Below, in pieces: positions 27,368 through 36,971 of a stretch of DNA of 64,000 bases. Source of the stretch: Zavarzinella sp. (GTDB lineage Bacteria > Planctomycetota > Planctomycetia > Gemmatales > Gemmataceae); assembly GCA_041399155.1 (NCBI GenBank), contig JAWKTI010000003.1, positions 62,001 to 126,000 on the forward strand, given 5' to 3'. The position numbers and the translations under genes were made by a program. The first letter of the stretch is position 1. Each line of letters opens with the position of its first letter. The notes under the pieces were generated by a model. The model did not search any database. It worked only from the letters and a program-made list of their open reading frames with translations, and was not told where the DNA came from.

Positions 27368-28810
27368 TCAGTCGGAATCTGGGCGGAAGGTTAACGTGGT
27401 GCCATCAGCATCTTTCACCACAAGGTTACCTTTCTCATCAAAAGTTAATGTTTCTACGTGCTCTTTGCGCCCACCAAGTTCTTTTTCGAGCTTCCACTTC
27501 ACTTTGTTGTCTTCCATGATTTCGTACTTACCACGATAATCATCGCCGGCAATGTCGTAAAGCATGGTACCATCTTTGTTGAACTCCAGTTTCAGCAAAC
27601 CAGCGGGAATATCCTGCCCTTTCACTTTGCCGGCAATATTGGCCCACTTGGTGCCGGGGAGTTTTTCTTTGTTCCCTTTGGCTTCTTTCTTGGGCTCTTG
27701 TTTCATTGGCTCTTCTTTGGGAGCTGCTTTTTTCACCTGAGCGAACTCCAGTTTGGTGCCATCGGAATCGGTCACAATCAGATTGCCATTTTTGATCTCC
27801 ATCCCTTCGATGTGATCCTTGCGTGATCCAAGGTCTTTTGTAAAGAGCCACTTCACCTTGTTTTCTTCTAGAAATTCGTAGGTTCCTTCATACAGGTTCC
27901 CACCCACATCGTAAACCATTTTGCCATCTTTGGTGAATTCCAACTTCAGCAGACCGGCCTGAATCTTCTGACCTTTCACATCACCTTCAATGTTGGCCCA
28001 TTTGGTATCGGCAATCAACTCTTTGGTAGTTTTTTTAACGACAGGTTTGTTCTTGCCACCAATTTGTTCAAACTCCAAGCCAGCACCACTCGTATCCGAA
28101 GCAGTCATTTTGTTGCCATTGATGACAATTGTTTCAATATTTTCCCGGCGACCACCAATGCTTTCTTTGGTAATGAGTTTTACTTTCTTGCCTGGGAGCA
28201 ATTCATATTTTCCCTCATACGCCCTGCCGTTCAGGGTATAAACCAGTGTGCCATCCTTGTTGAATTCAAACTTCATAAAACCGGCTGCAACGGGAGTGCC
28301 TTTAATCTCACCTTTTAGGTTGACCCACTTCGTACCTTCGATCAACCCCTTGTTATCACTTTTTAATTCGGGATCTTGTTTCGGTTCAACTTTCGGCTTG
28401 CCCACAATTTCAAAATCAAGTGCGGTGCCGTCCTGATCGGTGACGGTCAGGGTTTTCCCTTTGATTGCCAGTTTTTCAATGTGTTCTTTGTTGCCACCGA
28501 GTTCCTGATCGAGCTTCCATTTAACTTGCTTGCCATCAATCACTTCGTATTTGCCGGTATATACCATATCGACAATCTGGTAACGCATGGTGCCATCTTT
28601 GTTGAATTCCAGTTTCAGCACACCAGCGGGAATTTTCTGGCCATTCACCGTGCCTTCCATGCTGGTCCATTTCGTTCCGGAAAGCTGCCCTTTCAGCTTG
28701 GCAGCTTCCTTATCTTCAACCTTTTCCTCCACATCCACCTGGGCAACCGCCAGATTGAACGCGAGCAGACCTAAACAAAGTGTGTATAACCAGCGAGCAC
28801 GCAGGAACAT
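27368..28810 (-). CDS. secreted protein with four tandem ~100-residue repeats
   Basis: About 480 residues starting at the ATG at 28810 (GGGAG nine bases upstream; a GTG five codons earlier is less likely). A signal peptide (WLYTLCLGLLAFNLAVAQ) is followed by four copies of a domain with the pattern GTKW...G...G..I.AG.LKLEF.KDGTM.Y....Y.GKYE......VKW....LG...EHIE...I.G..L.V.D.DGT.L.F. The repeats are joined by Lys/Glu-rich linkers. The domain resembles lipocalin-like small-barrel domains that are expanded in Gemmata-type planctomycetes (TIGR03066-like, from memory). It probably binds a ligand or surface component; no enzymatic residues are seen. Confidence 0.75.
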   Translation of the reverse strand: MFLRARWLYTLCLGLLAFNLAVAQVDVEEKVEDKEAAKLKGQLSGTKWTSMEGTVNGQKIPAGVLKLEFNKDGTMRYQIVDMVYTGKYEVIDGKQVKWKLDQELGGNKEHIEKLAIKGKTLTVTDQDGTALDFEIVGKPKVEPKQDPELKSDNKGLIEGTKWVNLKGEIKGTPVAAGFMKFEFNKDGTLVYTLNGRAYEGKYELLPGKKVKLITKESIGGRRENIETIVINGNKMTASDTSGAGLEFEQIGGKNKPVVKKTTKELIADTKWANIEGDVKGQKIQAGLLKLEFTKDGKMVYDVGGNLYEGTYEFLEENKVKWLFTKDLGSRKDHIEGMEIKNGNLIVTDSDGTKLEFAQVKKAAPKEEPMKQEPKKEAKGNKEKLPGTKWANIAGKVKGQDIPAGLLKLEFNKDGTMLYDIAGDDYRGKYEIMEDNKVKWKLEKELGGRKEHVETLTFDEKGNLVVKDADGTTLTFRPDSD

Positions 28811-29088
28811 AACCAAATCTCCCACCAGGGGTTTGCGAATACGCCACTATGGCAAAGTATTTTCTACAAATTTCGACAACTCTACCAGAATACACGATTC
28901 GGACTGTTACAAAACAGGAAAATTTACTGAAAATCCGTACGGTCGCACCCAAAATACCTGAGTTAGTGGAGAATGATCAATTCATCAAATACTCATTAAA
29001 GAATAATGAGCGAACAATTGTTCCTGGCTTAGGAATCGGGCAGATGCATATCAATTAACGGGTTTCAGTCACAAAGCTGCAAATTCGA

Positions 29089-30279
29089 CTATTCCGGGGT
29101 GGCATACATGTTCATAATCTGGATCGCACCCTTCGACGAGATGGAGAGCTTTCCTTCTTTTGAAAGCTGGCGCCAATCTTTGATGGTGCCCGCCGAGGTG
29201 TTATTCAGCAGAACCACGACAGATTGATCTTTACGAACTAACTTCAGGCGATTCCAGTTGGCACCCATCTTCCCCTGCAGTGTCTGAGGAGGGTTGGTAT
29301 TGGCCGACATGTTTCCATCGGGGGAAACAGTCAGAGTCCCCATGGGTGGGCCGTACCCGTAAGAAATCTGAAAGTCGGTCTTTTTGCCCGCTTCTGGATA
29401 GCGGAAGTCAAACTGCAGTTCACCATTGGCAAGTGGGGTTTCAAAAGTCAGCGGAATTGGCCGATCAGTGGCTTTTGTTCGCAAATTGCCACCACCGTAC
29501 GACCATTGTTTTGCATGCTCTTTTGAAAATTCCCAGCCAGTCATATCCAGGCCATTGAACATCAGCAAGTGATCTTTGGCCAGTTCGGCAATTTCTGTTG
29601 CTTTGGGCTGGGTGCTGGGCAGTTCTTTGATGCGAATATTGCGAAAGTGACATTCCGCACCTTCCGACTCCAGTGCAATGTACCCTTTCCGTGGGCTCGA
29701 TTTCGTTACGCCAGAAACCTCTTTGCCATTCACATGAAGCTTGACGCTGCCATTGATAGCTTCCACACGGTAGTGGTTCCATTCACCACCACCTTTGCAG
29801 CGACGTTCGCTGGGCAGGCACCGTGCCCAGCCCATCGGGTGGGGACGATCCGGCACGCACGTCGCACCCCAGATACTGAAAATGTCGCCGTGGCTTGTAT
29901 AGGCATTCTCTTTTTCCAGATTCACCAGCACCTGAACTTCAATGCCACGGGTATAAGGCGAACCAATTGCGGGCAGCGGATCGCCCCAGATAAACAGGCC
30001 GGAATTGCCCACTTCTTCTTTGTTAATGTGCATCCACTCCATTTCCAGAATGAAGTTTTCATAATGTTTTAATGAACGCAGAAAGCCAGTGGGCTTTCCT
30101 GTGGTGATAATTTTTCCGTCTTTCACAAAAAAAGTACTGGGGTGGCAGTTCACATTGTGCCACCCACTGAGATCTTTCCCGTTAAAAATCGAAACAAAGC
30201 CATCTTTGTCTTCTGCAGTCGCCAGTGGCACGCAGAACAGCAGTGCGGCACATGCCCACCAATTGGGTTTTGCACTCAT
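29089..30279 (-). CDS. secreted DUF1080 (3-keto-disaccharide hydrolase-like) protein, two domains
   Basis: About 396 residues starting at the ATG at 30279, which follows AGAGGA and begins a signal peptide (WWACAALLFCVPLATAE). The first DUF1080 domain spans about residues 25-215 (GFVSIFNGKDLSGWHNV, GNSGLFIWGDPLPAIGSPYTRGIEVQVL, GEWNHYRVEAINGSVKLHVNGKEV, GYIALESEGAECHFRNIRIKEL). A second shorter copy follows (LLMFNGLDMTGWEF to FQISYGYGPPMGTL). These concanavalin-like domains are abundant in planctomycetes and are linked to glycan breakdown. The gene stands alone. Confidence 0.87.
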   Translation of the reverse strand: MSAKPNWWACAALLFCVPLATAEDKDGFVSIFNGKDLSGWHNVNCHPSTFFVKDGKIITTGKPTGFLRSLKHYENFILEMEWMHINKEEVGNSGLFIWGDPLPAIGSPYTRGIEVQVLVNLEKENAYTSHGDIFSIWGATCVPDRPHPMGWARCLPSERRCKGGGEWNHYRVEAINGSVKLHVNGKEVSGVTKSSPRKGYIALESEGAECHFRNIRIKELPSTQPKATEIAELAKDHLLMFNGLDMTGWEFSKEHAKQWSYGGGNLRTKATDRPIPLTFETPLANGELQFDFRYPEAGKKTDFQISYGYGPPMGTLTVSPDGNMSANTNPPQTLQGKMGANWNRLKLVRKDQSVVVLLNNTSAGTIKDWRQLSKEGKLSISSKGAIQIMNMYATPE

Positions 30280-30447
30280 GGTGAATCCTCTGATATTTGT
30301 TGAACTGCTATTGTCCCACAAAAGAGTGCAAAAAGCACGAAATCTTCTATCGATGGAGAAAATGGAGTCGGTTTTAAGAATTGCCTGGATGAAAAGGTAC
30401 GTGCCAGCAAGAATCTTAAAAAACTCTCACACAAGCCGCAAACGGAT

Positions 30448-31461
30448 TCAATTTGTCGCTGCAGTGGCATGAATTTCAGTAATCATTGCTGTCGGCTCAA
30501 TCGGCATGAGATGTTCTCCACCAGCAAGGTGGTAATTGTGGGCAGATTCGATTGCCCCACCCTTGACAGTTTTTGCATGTACGAAAACATGCGTGTATCC
30601 TAAGGTGCGGCAAAACCATTCGAACGCAGGGTAGAAATCTGCCCATGCTGCAAGGAGTTCTCCGATATTCGCGGAATCTGGATTGCCGTCGCCCGGCGTT
30701 GAGTTCTCTTCTTCGCCCACACTCCACCAGGTATCGGCCCGTTCGCGAAAGATGAGAAGCCCTTGCCCCTTGCTGATCCAAAATGCAACCGCAGACGCAA
30801 GCTGATCGCGGAACTCTTCCAGCCACCGCAACAGAGTCGCCGCTTTAGAAAAGCCCGTAGTATCGAGCCATTCTGCCCAGTCCCGCATTGCATTTGGTTC
30901 TGCGTTAAAGCTTGCAGCGAGATCTTCGGGTCGAATTGGAACCGATGTACCCGCAGCAGGCGAGGACACTCCGGTCTTTGATTGGCTGTCATCACATTTT
31001 GCAGTGAGTCGAGAGATCGTTTCTCGCAACGACATTACGATTTCCGGCACGACATTGCTGGAATCGACGAGAGTCCGCCACACGACTAATGGGCGGGTTG
31101 CCTGGAAACCACCAGCGTTAGCCCAGGCATCAATCACAAGATCCGTCAGCACAACACAATTCAGTTCAGTGAAATTGTCGAACGACAGGTTCATCGTTGC
31201 GAACACCGTCGGTTCGAAAGGTATCGCCCCCGCTGTCACCACAAATCGAACGCTCGGCGATCTGCTGCCTTGATCCCAGTTGAAAATCACCTCATCGTAT
31301 CCGAGAGAGGCAACCAGCGCGGTGGCCTTTTTGGGAATTCTGGAAGCTAAGATCTGGCGTAACACTTCCTCGAGAGCTTTGCGATCATTGTCATAGCGAT
31401 GACGGATCTTACTTCGGTAGTTTTCCAGAGCTTGTAAAGCGCTTGCCTGATCGTTGGACAT
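30448..31461 (-). CDS. hypothetical protein
   Basis: About 337 residues from the ATG at 31461 (SNDQASALQALENY); an upstream alternative start at 31491 is possible. Not recognised. It is soluble, with no signal peptide. An N-terminal helix of about 50 residues (ENYRSKIRHRYDNDRKALEEVLRQIL) precedes a mixed alpha/beta region, a Pro/Ser-rich linker near residue 190 and a Trp-rich C-terminal half (DWAEWLDTTGF, WISKGQGLLIFRERADTWW, FYPAFEWFCRTLGYTHVFVHAK). Neighbouring genes give no hint of function. Confidence 0.65.
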   Translation of the reverse strand: MSNDQASALQALENYRSKIRHRYDNDRKALEEVLRQILASRIPKKATALVASLGYDEVIFNWDQGSRSPSVRFVVTAGAIPFEPTVFATMNLSFDNFTELNCVVLTDLVIDAWANAGGFQATRPLVVWRTLVDSSNVVPEIVMSLRETISRLTAKCDDSQSKTGVSSPAAGTSVPIRPEDLAASFNAEPNAMRDWAEWLDTTGFSKAATLLRWLEEFRDQLASAVAFWISKGQGLLIFRERADTWWSVGEEENSTPGDGNPDSANIGELLAAWADFYPAFEWFCRTLGYTHVFVHAKTVKGGAIESAHNYHLAGGEHLMPIEPTAMITEIHATAATN

Positions 31462-31669
31462 GCCTGATAGTCCGTAACAAAGAAACACCATGCCGCATTT
31501 TAATAGGTGATTTTAGAAAAAAATACAGCAAAGTCGGATCAGTTTTAGTGCTGCGAATGGTACAGAATTTCTGTAACCAGGAGATTAGGACAGCCAAATG
31601 GCAAAATGGGGCTACAACCCGGATTCTTTACAAAGTCGATCAATTTAGTCTGGATTGAGGCTGCCCCAC

Positions 31670-32134
31670 TTATTTGGTGCTGTTACTTTGCCATTCCGTG
31701 GGAATCGGATGCCGGGTTTCTTCATCCTCATAATTCCAATAGCCGACATTGTCTTCGTCTGGCTGCCAGGTAAACATCGCTGGTCGCCCATGAATCTTTG
31801 TGGGAAATGCCACGCGGCCCACTTTCGCATCAATCAGCGAAATCCCAAGAGATCTCAGTTCTTCCAGAATCTTTTTGTATTCCGATTCGATACTGGATAT
31901 CTGATCGTTAACGGTGTATCGGCGTTCTCTTTCCTGCCACTCCAGCTCGCGACGGTGGCTTTCCAATCGGGCTTGTTCTGGCTGCAGTCGTTCCAGTTCA
32001 TCCGATTTTTCAACAATATCGCGTACGATGCTGCGCACCAAAGGAAGCATCTGTTGAGCGGTGGTCAGATCGACCGATTGTTGATTCCTTGACGCATTCT
32101 TTACAGAACCGAAAGTACGTTTTGAATCGCTCAT
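31670..32134 (-). CDS. DUF2203 family protein
   Basis: A 154-residue protein with the DUF2203 pattern: a long helical hairpin from about 20 to 100 (LTTAQQMLPLVRSIVRDIVEKSDELERL, ERERRYTVNDQISSIESEYKKILEELRSLG), then ISLIDAKVGRVAFPTKIHGRPAMFTWQPDEDNVGYWNYEDEETRHPIP. The last segment is the family signature. The family is widespread and uncharacterised. It is followed 126 bp upstream by the NagB/PIG-L gene on the same strand. Confidence 0.85.
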   Translation of the reverse strand: MSDSKRTFGSVKNASRNQQSVDLTTAQQMLPLVRSIVRDIVEKSDELERLQPEQARLESHRRELEWQERERRYTVNDQISSIESEYKKILEELRSLGISLIDAKVGRVAFPTKIHGRPAMFTWQPDEDNVGYWNYEDEETRHPIPTEWQSNSTK

Positions 32135-32260
32135 GATAAGCCTCCCGAGAAAGTTTGTTCTCTTCCTCTATTATTGCGGCACCCCCAAATTACCCGATTA
32201 ATGGTTCGGTGGGAATGTCAGTAAATTAGACAGTGAAAATTCGAAGAAGGTTCGAACTTA

Positions 32261-34123
32261 TTAGTCGTCTTTCCACAACACAAACGCCTCCAATGCGTAA
32301 AACTCTGGCAAGCCCAGTGCGTCGTACAATTGAGCCGTAGCACGGTTTCGCTCTTCAGCCCGCTGCCAGAATTCCCGTTTATCACTACCACCTGGGAACA
32401 TAGCGCGGTCTTTTTGCGATTGGTGCCTGAAAATGGCCTCCTTCTTTTTCACCACCGTTTCCGGTGACAGTGGGACTGCCCGTTCAATCTGGTGCGGTTC
32501 CCACTCTTCCCATGCACCACGATATAACCATACCTCAAATTGCTGGCCTTTGCGGCGAACTCGTCTGACAGATTCGTAAATTGCCTCCGCACATAGTCGA
32601 TGGGTACCATGTGGATCGGATAATTCACCGGCAACATAGATCTGTGCTGGCTGTAAACGCTCCAAAAGGGCGACAATGTCGTCAATATCTTCCGGTTGTA
32701 CCGGCATTTTTGCTTTCGTACCAGTACGATAGAAGCGCAAATCCAGAAAATCCAGTTGTTCCGGTGGGATCCCACACGCCAGTGCAGCCGTGCGAGCTTC
32801 AGTTTCGCGAATTAAAGACTTGATTTTCAGCACATCGGGGCTGTCGTTCTGCCCTGGTAGCTTGGAATCCAGAAAATCCTGAATTCCCGCAATTACTTTT
32901 GCGGTTTCTTCCGCACCAATGTTGAAAAACTCATTAAAAGAGGCAGCGAAGTCGGCAAAACGACGGGCATCGTGGTCAAAAACGGCAACATTGCCGCTGG
33001 TCATATATGCAACATGCACTTTGTGGTGCTGTTCATGCAGACGAATCATCGTCCCACCCATACTGATGACGTCGTCATCCGGGTGGGGGCTGAACACCAG
33101 CACGGTTTTGCGAATTTCACCTGCAGGAAGATGGCAGATCGTCTTTTCACGATCATTAAATACCCGCTCTCCCAGTTTTTCGGCGGGCCCATGTTCACGA
33201 ATCAGTTCAAACAGGTGGTGGTTGCGAAAATCATCCTCAGAAAGTTTTAATAAAGATTTCCCCACCTTCAGACTCAGCCAGATCACCGCTTTTGTGATCA
33301 TGGGTGGGGTCCAGTCGACACTGCTCACTTCCCACGGTCGGCGAAAGAAACTCAGGTCTGCGGCAGCAGGTTCATCCAGCAAAAAGCGGGCGTCCTGGTG
33401 ACTTTGTAGAAAACTGGCGGCAATCGCTTCTGTTTCCGGTTCTTCCAGTGCTTTTCGCACCACAGAAGCTTTATGTTCGCCAAAAGCGAGCAAAATGACC
33501 TGGCGGGCATCCAGAATGGTGCCGCACCCCATGGTAATGGCCTGCAGTGGGACGTTTTCTTCACCAAAAAATGCACTCGCAGCATCCCGCCGTGTGACGC
33601 GATCCAGAGTTACCAGTCGGGTGCGGCTATTGCGGGAGGATCCAGGTTCATTAAAGCCAATGTGGCCCGTTCTGCCGATACCAAGCACCTGCACATCCAG
33701 CCCACCTGCAGTGCGGATGGCAGCTTCATACTCATCGCAGTACCGTGGGGCATCTCCAGGAGAAATGGTCCCATCGGGTATGTGGATATTATGCTTCCTG
33801 ATATTTATATGATTAAACAAGTTTTCAAACATGAACCGGTGGTACGAGTTCTGATCGTCCGGTTGCATCGGAAAATATTCATCCAGATTGAACGTGATCA
33901 CATTCGAAAAATCGAGACCTTCTTCGCGATGGAGACGAATCAGTTCGCGATAGAGTTGCACAGGTGTTGAACCAGTGGCAAGCCCCAGCACCGTGCTACG
34001 CCCCGCAGCAGACTTTTCACGGATGATCCGCTCGATCAATTGTGCCGCATGCCGCGAAACTTCGGCAGGTGTACGGAATACTTGCGTCCGAATGCGTGCA
34101 TTCGGGATAAACGTTGCAGCCAT
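32261..34123 (-). CDS. glucosamine-6-phosphate deaminase / PIG-L deacetylase fusion
   Basis: A 620-residue two-domain protein. Residues 1-260 are NagB-like (VLGLATGSTPVQLYRELI, NVITFNLDEYFPM, LGIGRTGHIGFNEPGS). Residues 330-600 are a PIG-L / LmbE zinc-dependent deacetylase with PHPDDD in VLVFSPHPDDDVISMGGTMI and DPHGTH near 490. The usual Asp in GxDGHIGFNEP is replaced (GRTGHIGF), a form I associate with such fusions. Deacetylation of an N-acetylglucosamine compound followed by deamination would be a coherent pair, but this is inferred. Length is near the usual 630-650 for the fusion. Confidence 0.9.
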   Translation of the reverse strand: MAATFIPNARIRTQVFRTPAEVSRHAAQLIERIIREKSAAGRSTVLGLATGSTPVQLYRELIRLHREEGLDFSNVITFNLDEYFPMQPDDQNSYHRFMFENLFNHINIRKHNIHIPDGTISPGDAPRYCDEYEAAIRTAGGLDVQVLGIGRTGHIGFNEPGSSRNSRTRLVTLDRVTRRDAASAFFGEENVPLQAITMGCGTILDARQVILLAFGEHKASVVRKALEEPETEAIAASFLQSHQDARFLLDEPAAADLSFFRRPWEVSSVDWTPPMITKAVIWLSLKVGKSLLKLSEDDFRNHHLFELIREHGPAEKLGERVFNDREKTICHLPAGEIRKTVLVFSPHPDDDVISMGGTMIRLHEQHHKVHVAYMTSGNVAVFDHDARRFADFAASFNEFFNIGAEETAKVIAGIQDFLDSKLPGQNDSPDVLKIKSLIRETEARTAALACGIPPEQLDFLDLRFYRTGTKAKMPVQPEDIDDIVALLERLQPAQIYVAGELSDPHGTHRLCAEAIYESVRRVRRKGQQFEVWLYRGAWEEWEPHQIERAVPLSPETVVKKKEAIFRHQSQKDRAMFPGGSDKREFWQRAEERNRATAQLYDALGLPEFYALEAFVLWKDD

Positions 34124-34285
34124 GAACCTCGATGTCCTCTCTGTTTCAGATTTTTTACGCAGATGTTGCCCGAGTTCAATTCATTCGAGGTATTTCTCTT
34201 CAGAAGGTACAGATTGACTTGGTTATCGCTGAGAAATCAGAATAAATGAGAGAGAAATGAGAAAAAGGAGGCCGCCCACCATAAA

Positions 34286-35722
34286 ATGACGTTACAGCAA
34301 AGATCTTCTCTTAGCCTTCGCTTGTTCAGATGGGCTTCAAGTTGGGTGTCAATTATGTGTCGAATCATTCTGATCAGTGGGCTATGCCTGTACTTTGTGG
34401 GCTGCCAATTTGCACTGTGCGAAACCCGCACAGAACTGGAATATGCCACCGCACCAGTGGATAATCCGTTGAAGGGGTTAGTGCCATACCAAGGTGATCG
34501 GCGACAATTTTTCCCACACAGTATGGAGTTTAACTACATCCGGTATTCCGATCTGGTGCACGGATATCAACTGTTCGATTGGAAACCATTGGAGAAAATG
34601 CTGAACGACATTGCTTCCCGTGGGCATCAGGCGGTGGTGCGGGTCTACTTGGAGTACCCAAACAAAACGGGAGCAATTCCCCAGTTTCTGCTGGATGACG
34701 GTTTGAAACTCCACAAATACACCACCGACAACGGCCGCACCATATCGGAAACACCGGATTATGAAGACAGGAATTTACGCCGTTCGTTGCGGAATTTTAT
34801 CGCAGCATTCGGCAGGAAATACGATGGCGACCCCCGCCTGGCATTTATGACCGCAGGATTGTTGGGTGCTTGGGGGGAATGGCACACCTATCCCAAAGAA
34901 GAGCTCTTTGCCAGTAAAGAAGTACAGAAAGAAGTGATGGATGCCTACGAGAAAGCATTTCGTACAACTGCGGTGCTGCTGCGCTATCCCGCAAGTTCCA
35001 CCCATCCGCAGTATGCAATGAACGCAGAACGCCATTTTGGCTACCACGACGATTCATTCGCATGGGCAACACTCCATACCGGAAAAAAAGGCGATGAGTG
35101 GTTCTACATGACCACCTTGAAGGCAGCAGGCACTGCAGCAGAATCGAAGTGGAAAACCAAACCAATTGGTGGGGAAATTCGACCGGAAGCATGGGGCAAG
35201 GTTTTTGATGAATTACCTGGTACGAATAAGATTCAAAACTTTCACCAGTGCGTGGAAACCACCCACGCTACCTGGTTAATGGACAGTGGGATGTTTCGGA
35301 AAAATCAGCCCCAGGAACGGATCGATAGAGCATTGAAACAGGTTCAGCGGCTGGGCTACGAATTTTATTGTCCAGTGGTCACTATTAGCGAAGTAAGCAA
35401 CAACACACTCGAAGTTTCATTAGAAATAGTGAATCGTGGTGTGGCACCATTTTATTACGACTGGCGAGCGCAGTGGGGTTTGCTGCACGACGGGAAAGAA
35501 GTCAAATTGTTTCCTGCATCAGGCAAACTAACAGGTTTGTTGCCGTCAGAGCCTACGCGAGTTTGGAAAAATACGCTCGATCTTGCTGGAATCGACGCAG
35601 GAACCTACAAGCTCGCTTTGCGAGTACCAAACCCGATGAAAGGCGGGAAACCTGTGCGGTTTGCAAATCGCACGCAGCAACTAGATGGTTGGCTGTTGCT
35701 GGACAACATTCAGATCAAATAG
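34286..35722 (+). CDS. secreted DUF4832 / DUF4874-type protein
   Basis: A 478-residue protein with an N-terminal export signal near residue 25 (IILISGLCLYFVGCQFALC) containing a possible lipobox (FVGC). The DUF4874-like TIM-barrel half has NPLKGLVPYQGDRRQFFPHSMEFNYIRYSDL, VVRVYLEYPNKTGAIPQFL and FMTAGLLGAWGEWHTYP. The DUF4832 half has AMNAERHFGYHDDSFAW, GGEIRPE and VSNNTLEVSLEIVNRGVAPFYYDW. The fold is that of glycoside hydrolases, but activity is unproven. GGAGG lies about 15 bases before the ATG. The phosphatase gene follows after 43 bp. Confidence 0.82.
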   Translation: MTLQQRSSLSLRLFRWASSWVSIMCRIILISGLCLYFVGCQFALCETRTELEYATAPVDNPLKGLVPYQGDRRQFFPHSMEFNYIRYSDLVHGYQLFDWKPLEKMLNDIASRGHQAVVRVYLEYPNKTGAIPQFLLDDGLKLHKYTTDNGRTISETPDYEDRNLRRSLRNFIAAFGRKYDGDPRLAFMTAGLLGAWGEWHTYPKEELFASKEVQKEVMDAYEKAFRTTAVLLRYPASSTHPQYAMNAERHFGYHDDSFAWATLHTGKKGDEWFYMTTLKAAGTAAESKWKTKPIGGEIRPEAWGKVFDELPGTNKIQNFHQCVETTHATWLMDSGMFRKNQPQERIDRALKQVQRLGYEFYCPVVTISEVSNNTLEVSLEIVNRGVAPFYYDWRAQWGLLHDGKEVKLFPASGKLTGLLPSEPTRVWKNTLDLAGIDAGTYKLALRVPNPMKGGKPVRFANRTQQLDGWLLLDNIQIK

Positions 35723-35765
35723 CCATTTGGTAGTGATTCCAGCTCATCACAGCGGGGGGAGTATC

Positions 35766-36281
35766 GTGCGAACAAAGTGGCGGCGTTACTGGCCTGTTTA
35801 CACATTAGGCCTCATCTCGACGCTTCTGGTAGCGTTTAATTTTCTTGTGGAGAGATTGACGCAGGAACCTCCTAATTATTCTCAAATAGAAGATGGTCTC
35901 TGGCTGGGTGGGTATGTTGCAGAGCCACCTGAGAATACTGAAGCGGTACTGAACCTCTGCGAGGTACCCGATCAATATCAAGTGAAAGCCCACCAGTGGG
36001 AACCAATCCGAGATGCAGCACCCGCACCCACTTTGGAATGGCTACGGGGTCAGGTGCAGTTTATCAAAAATCAACGTGCGGCAAAGCGAACTGTGTACGT
36101 CCATTGCATGAATGGTGTCAGTCGCAGTGGTATGGTGGTAGTGGCCTATTTGATGGCACGCAATCAGTGGTCCCGCGATCAGGCAATCGCCCAGGTGCGT
36201 ACAAAACGCCCTGGTTTACGTCCAAATCCAGCCTTTTTGCAATTGCTTCTCGAGTGGGAACAGGCAATATTCTCGAAATAA
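35766..36281 (+). CDS. membrane-anchored dual-specificity / tyrosine phosphatase
   Basis: About 171 residues from a GTG start at 35766 with GGGGGAG five bases upstream. An N-terminal membrane anchor (YWPVYTLGLISTLLVAFNFLV) precedes a cysteine phosphatase domain. The P-loop HCMNGVSRSG fits HCx5R, and WLGGYVAEPPENTEAVLNLCEVP is the usual start of dual-specificity domains. The general acid Asp is probably in IRDAAPAPT. The domain is short but complete. It may act on phosphoproteins, lipids or RNA ends. Confidence 0.85.
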   Translation: MRTKWRRYWPVYTLGLISTLLVAFNFLVERLTQEPPNYSQIEDGLWLGGYVAEPPENTEAVLNLCEVPDQYQVKAHQWEPIRDAAPAPTLEWLRGQVQFIKNQRAAKRTVYVHCMNGVSRSGMVVVAYLMARNQWSRDQAIAQVRTKRPGLRPNPAFLQLLLEWEQAIFSK

Positions 36282-36531
36282 GCGGTCCCTGAAACCAATT
36301 TGCTTCCAATCAAGATTCTTAACGAAAAGTATATTACCAGATAAATAGTTGATAAGCCAACTATTCACCGAAGCACCTTGTTGCCACTTGATTACGATTC
36401 TGTTACAACTGAAACAAAGAAATGTGGCTCAAATCACATTTCAGAATCGCCCACGTCTTATTGCACATGTGTGGAAAGTCGTGGGGTGCTTACAGGCACT
36501 AACTTCTTACCAAACAAGAGGATACCCCCAC

Positions 36532-36894
36532 ATGAGCAATTTCGAAAGCCACGATCCTTATGATGATGGCGAACCACCTTATCATGCAAAACCTGTGTTT
36601 TCTCACTACTCGGAAGTTCCGTGGTATCGAAAGAGTGACAATTGTTCTGCACTGATTGTTGCCCACCTCGTATTAATGATCATCGGTGCAGGGATTCCCT
36701 TTATTGCCTTGTTGGGCCTGTTCACCTTTTGTGGATTGATTTTCGTTTGTTTCGTTGTGTTGACAGGACCGGTTTATTACAAAAAACGGCGAAAGGATGG
36801 CACTCTCAAAACGTGGGGAGTGGAAAACAAAATTGCCGCAGTAATCCTGTTGTTGCTGTTTGGCTTAGGAACAGTCTACTCCATATTTGGTTGA
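36532..36894 (+). CDS. small membrane protein
   Basis: A 120-residue protein. The first 45 residues are soluble and rich in Asp, Pro and Tyr (SHDPYDDGEPPYHAKPVFSH). Three hydrophobic segments follow (LIVAHLVLMIIGAGIPFIAL, FTFCGLIFVCFVVLTGPVYY, KIAAVILLLLFGLGTVYSIF), with a KKRRKDGT loop that fixes a cytoplasmic side. The ATG at 36532 follows GAGGATACCCCC. The 250 bp before it hold no gene. Family is not recognised. A second small membrane protein gene follows 77 bp later. Confidence 0.65.
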   Translation: MSNFESHDPYDDGEPPYHAKPVFSHYSEVPWYRKSDNCSALIVAHLVLMIIGAGIPFIALLGLFTFCGLIFVCFVVLTGPVYYKKRRKDGTLKTWGVENKIAAVILLLLFGLGTVYSIFG

Positions 36895-36971
36895 ACCCTT
36901 TTCATCGCTGCTATTGATGCAGTCGGGGAATCTTGCAACGATACTAAACTTATTGAAATAGGAGAAATTCA

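Noticed and set aside
32240..32260. GGTTCGAACTT resembling a tRNA T-arm
   Set aside because: No acceptor stem, anticodon arm or D-arm can be formed around it.
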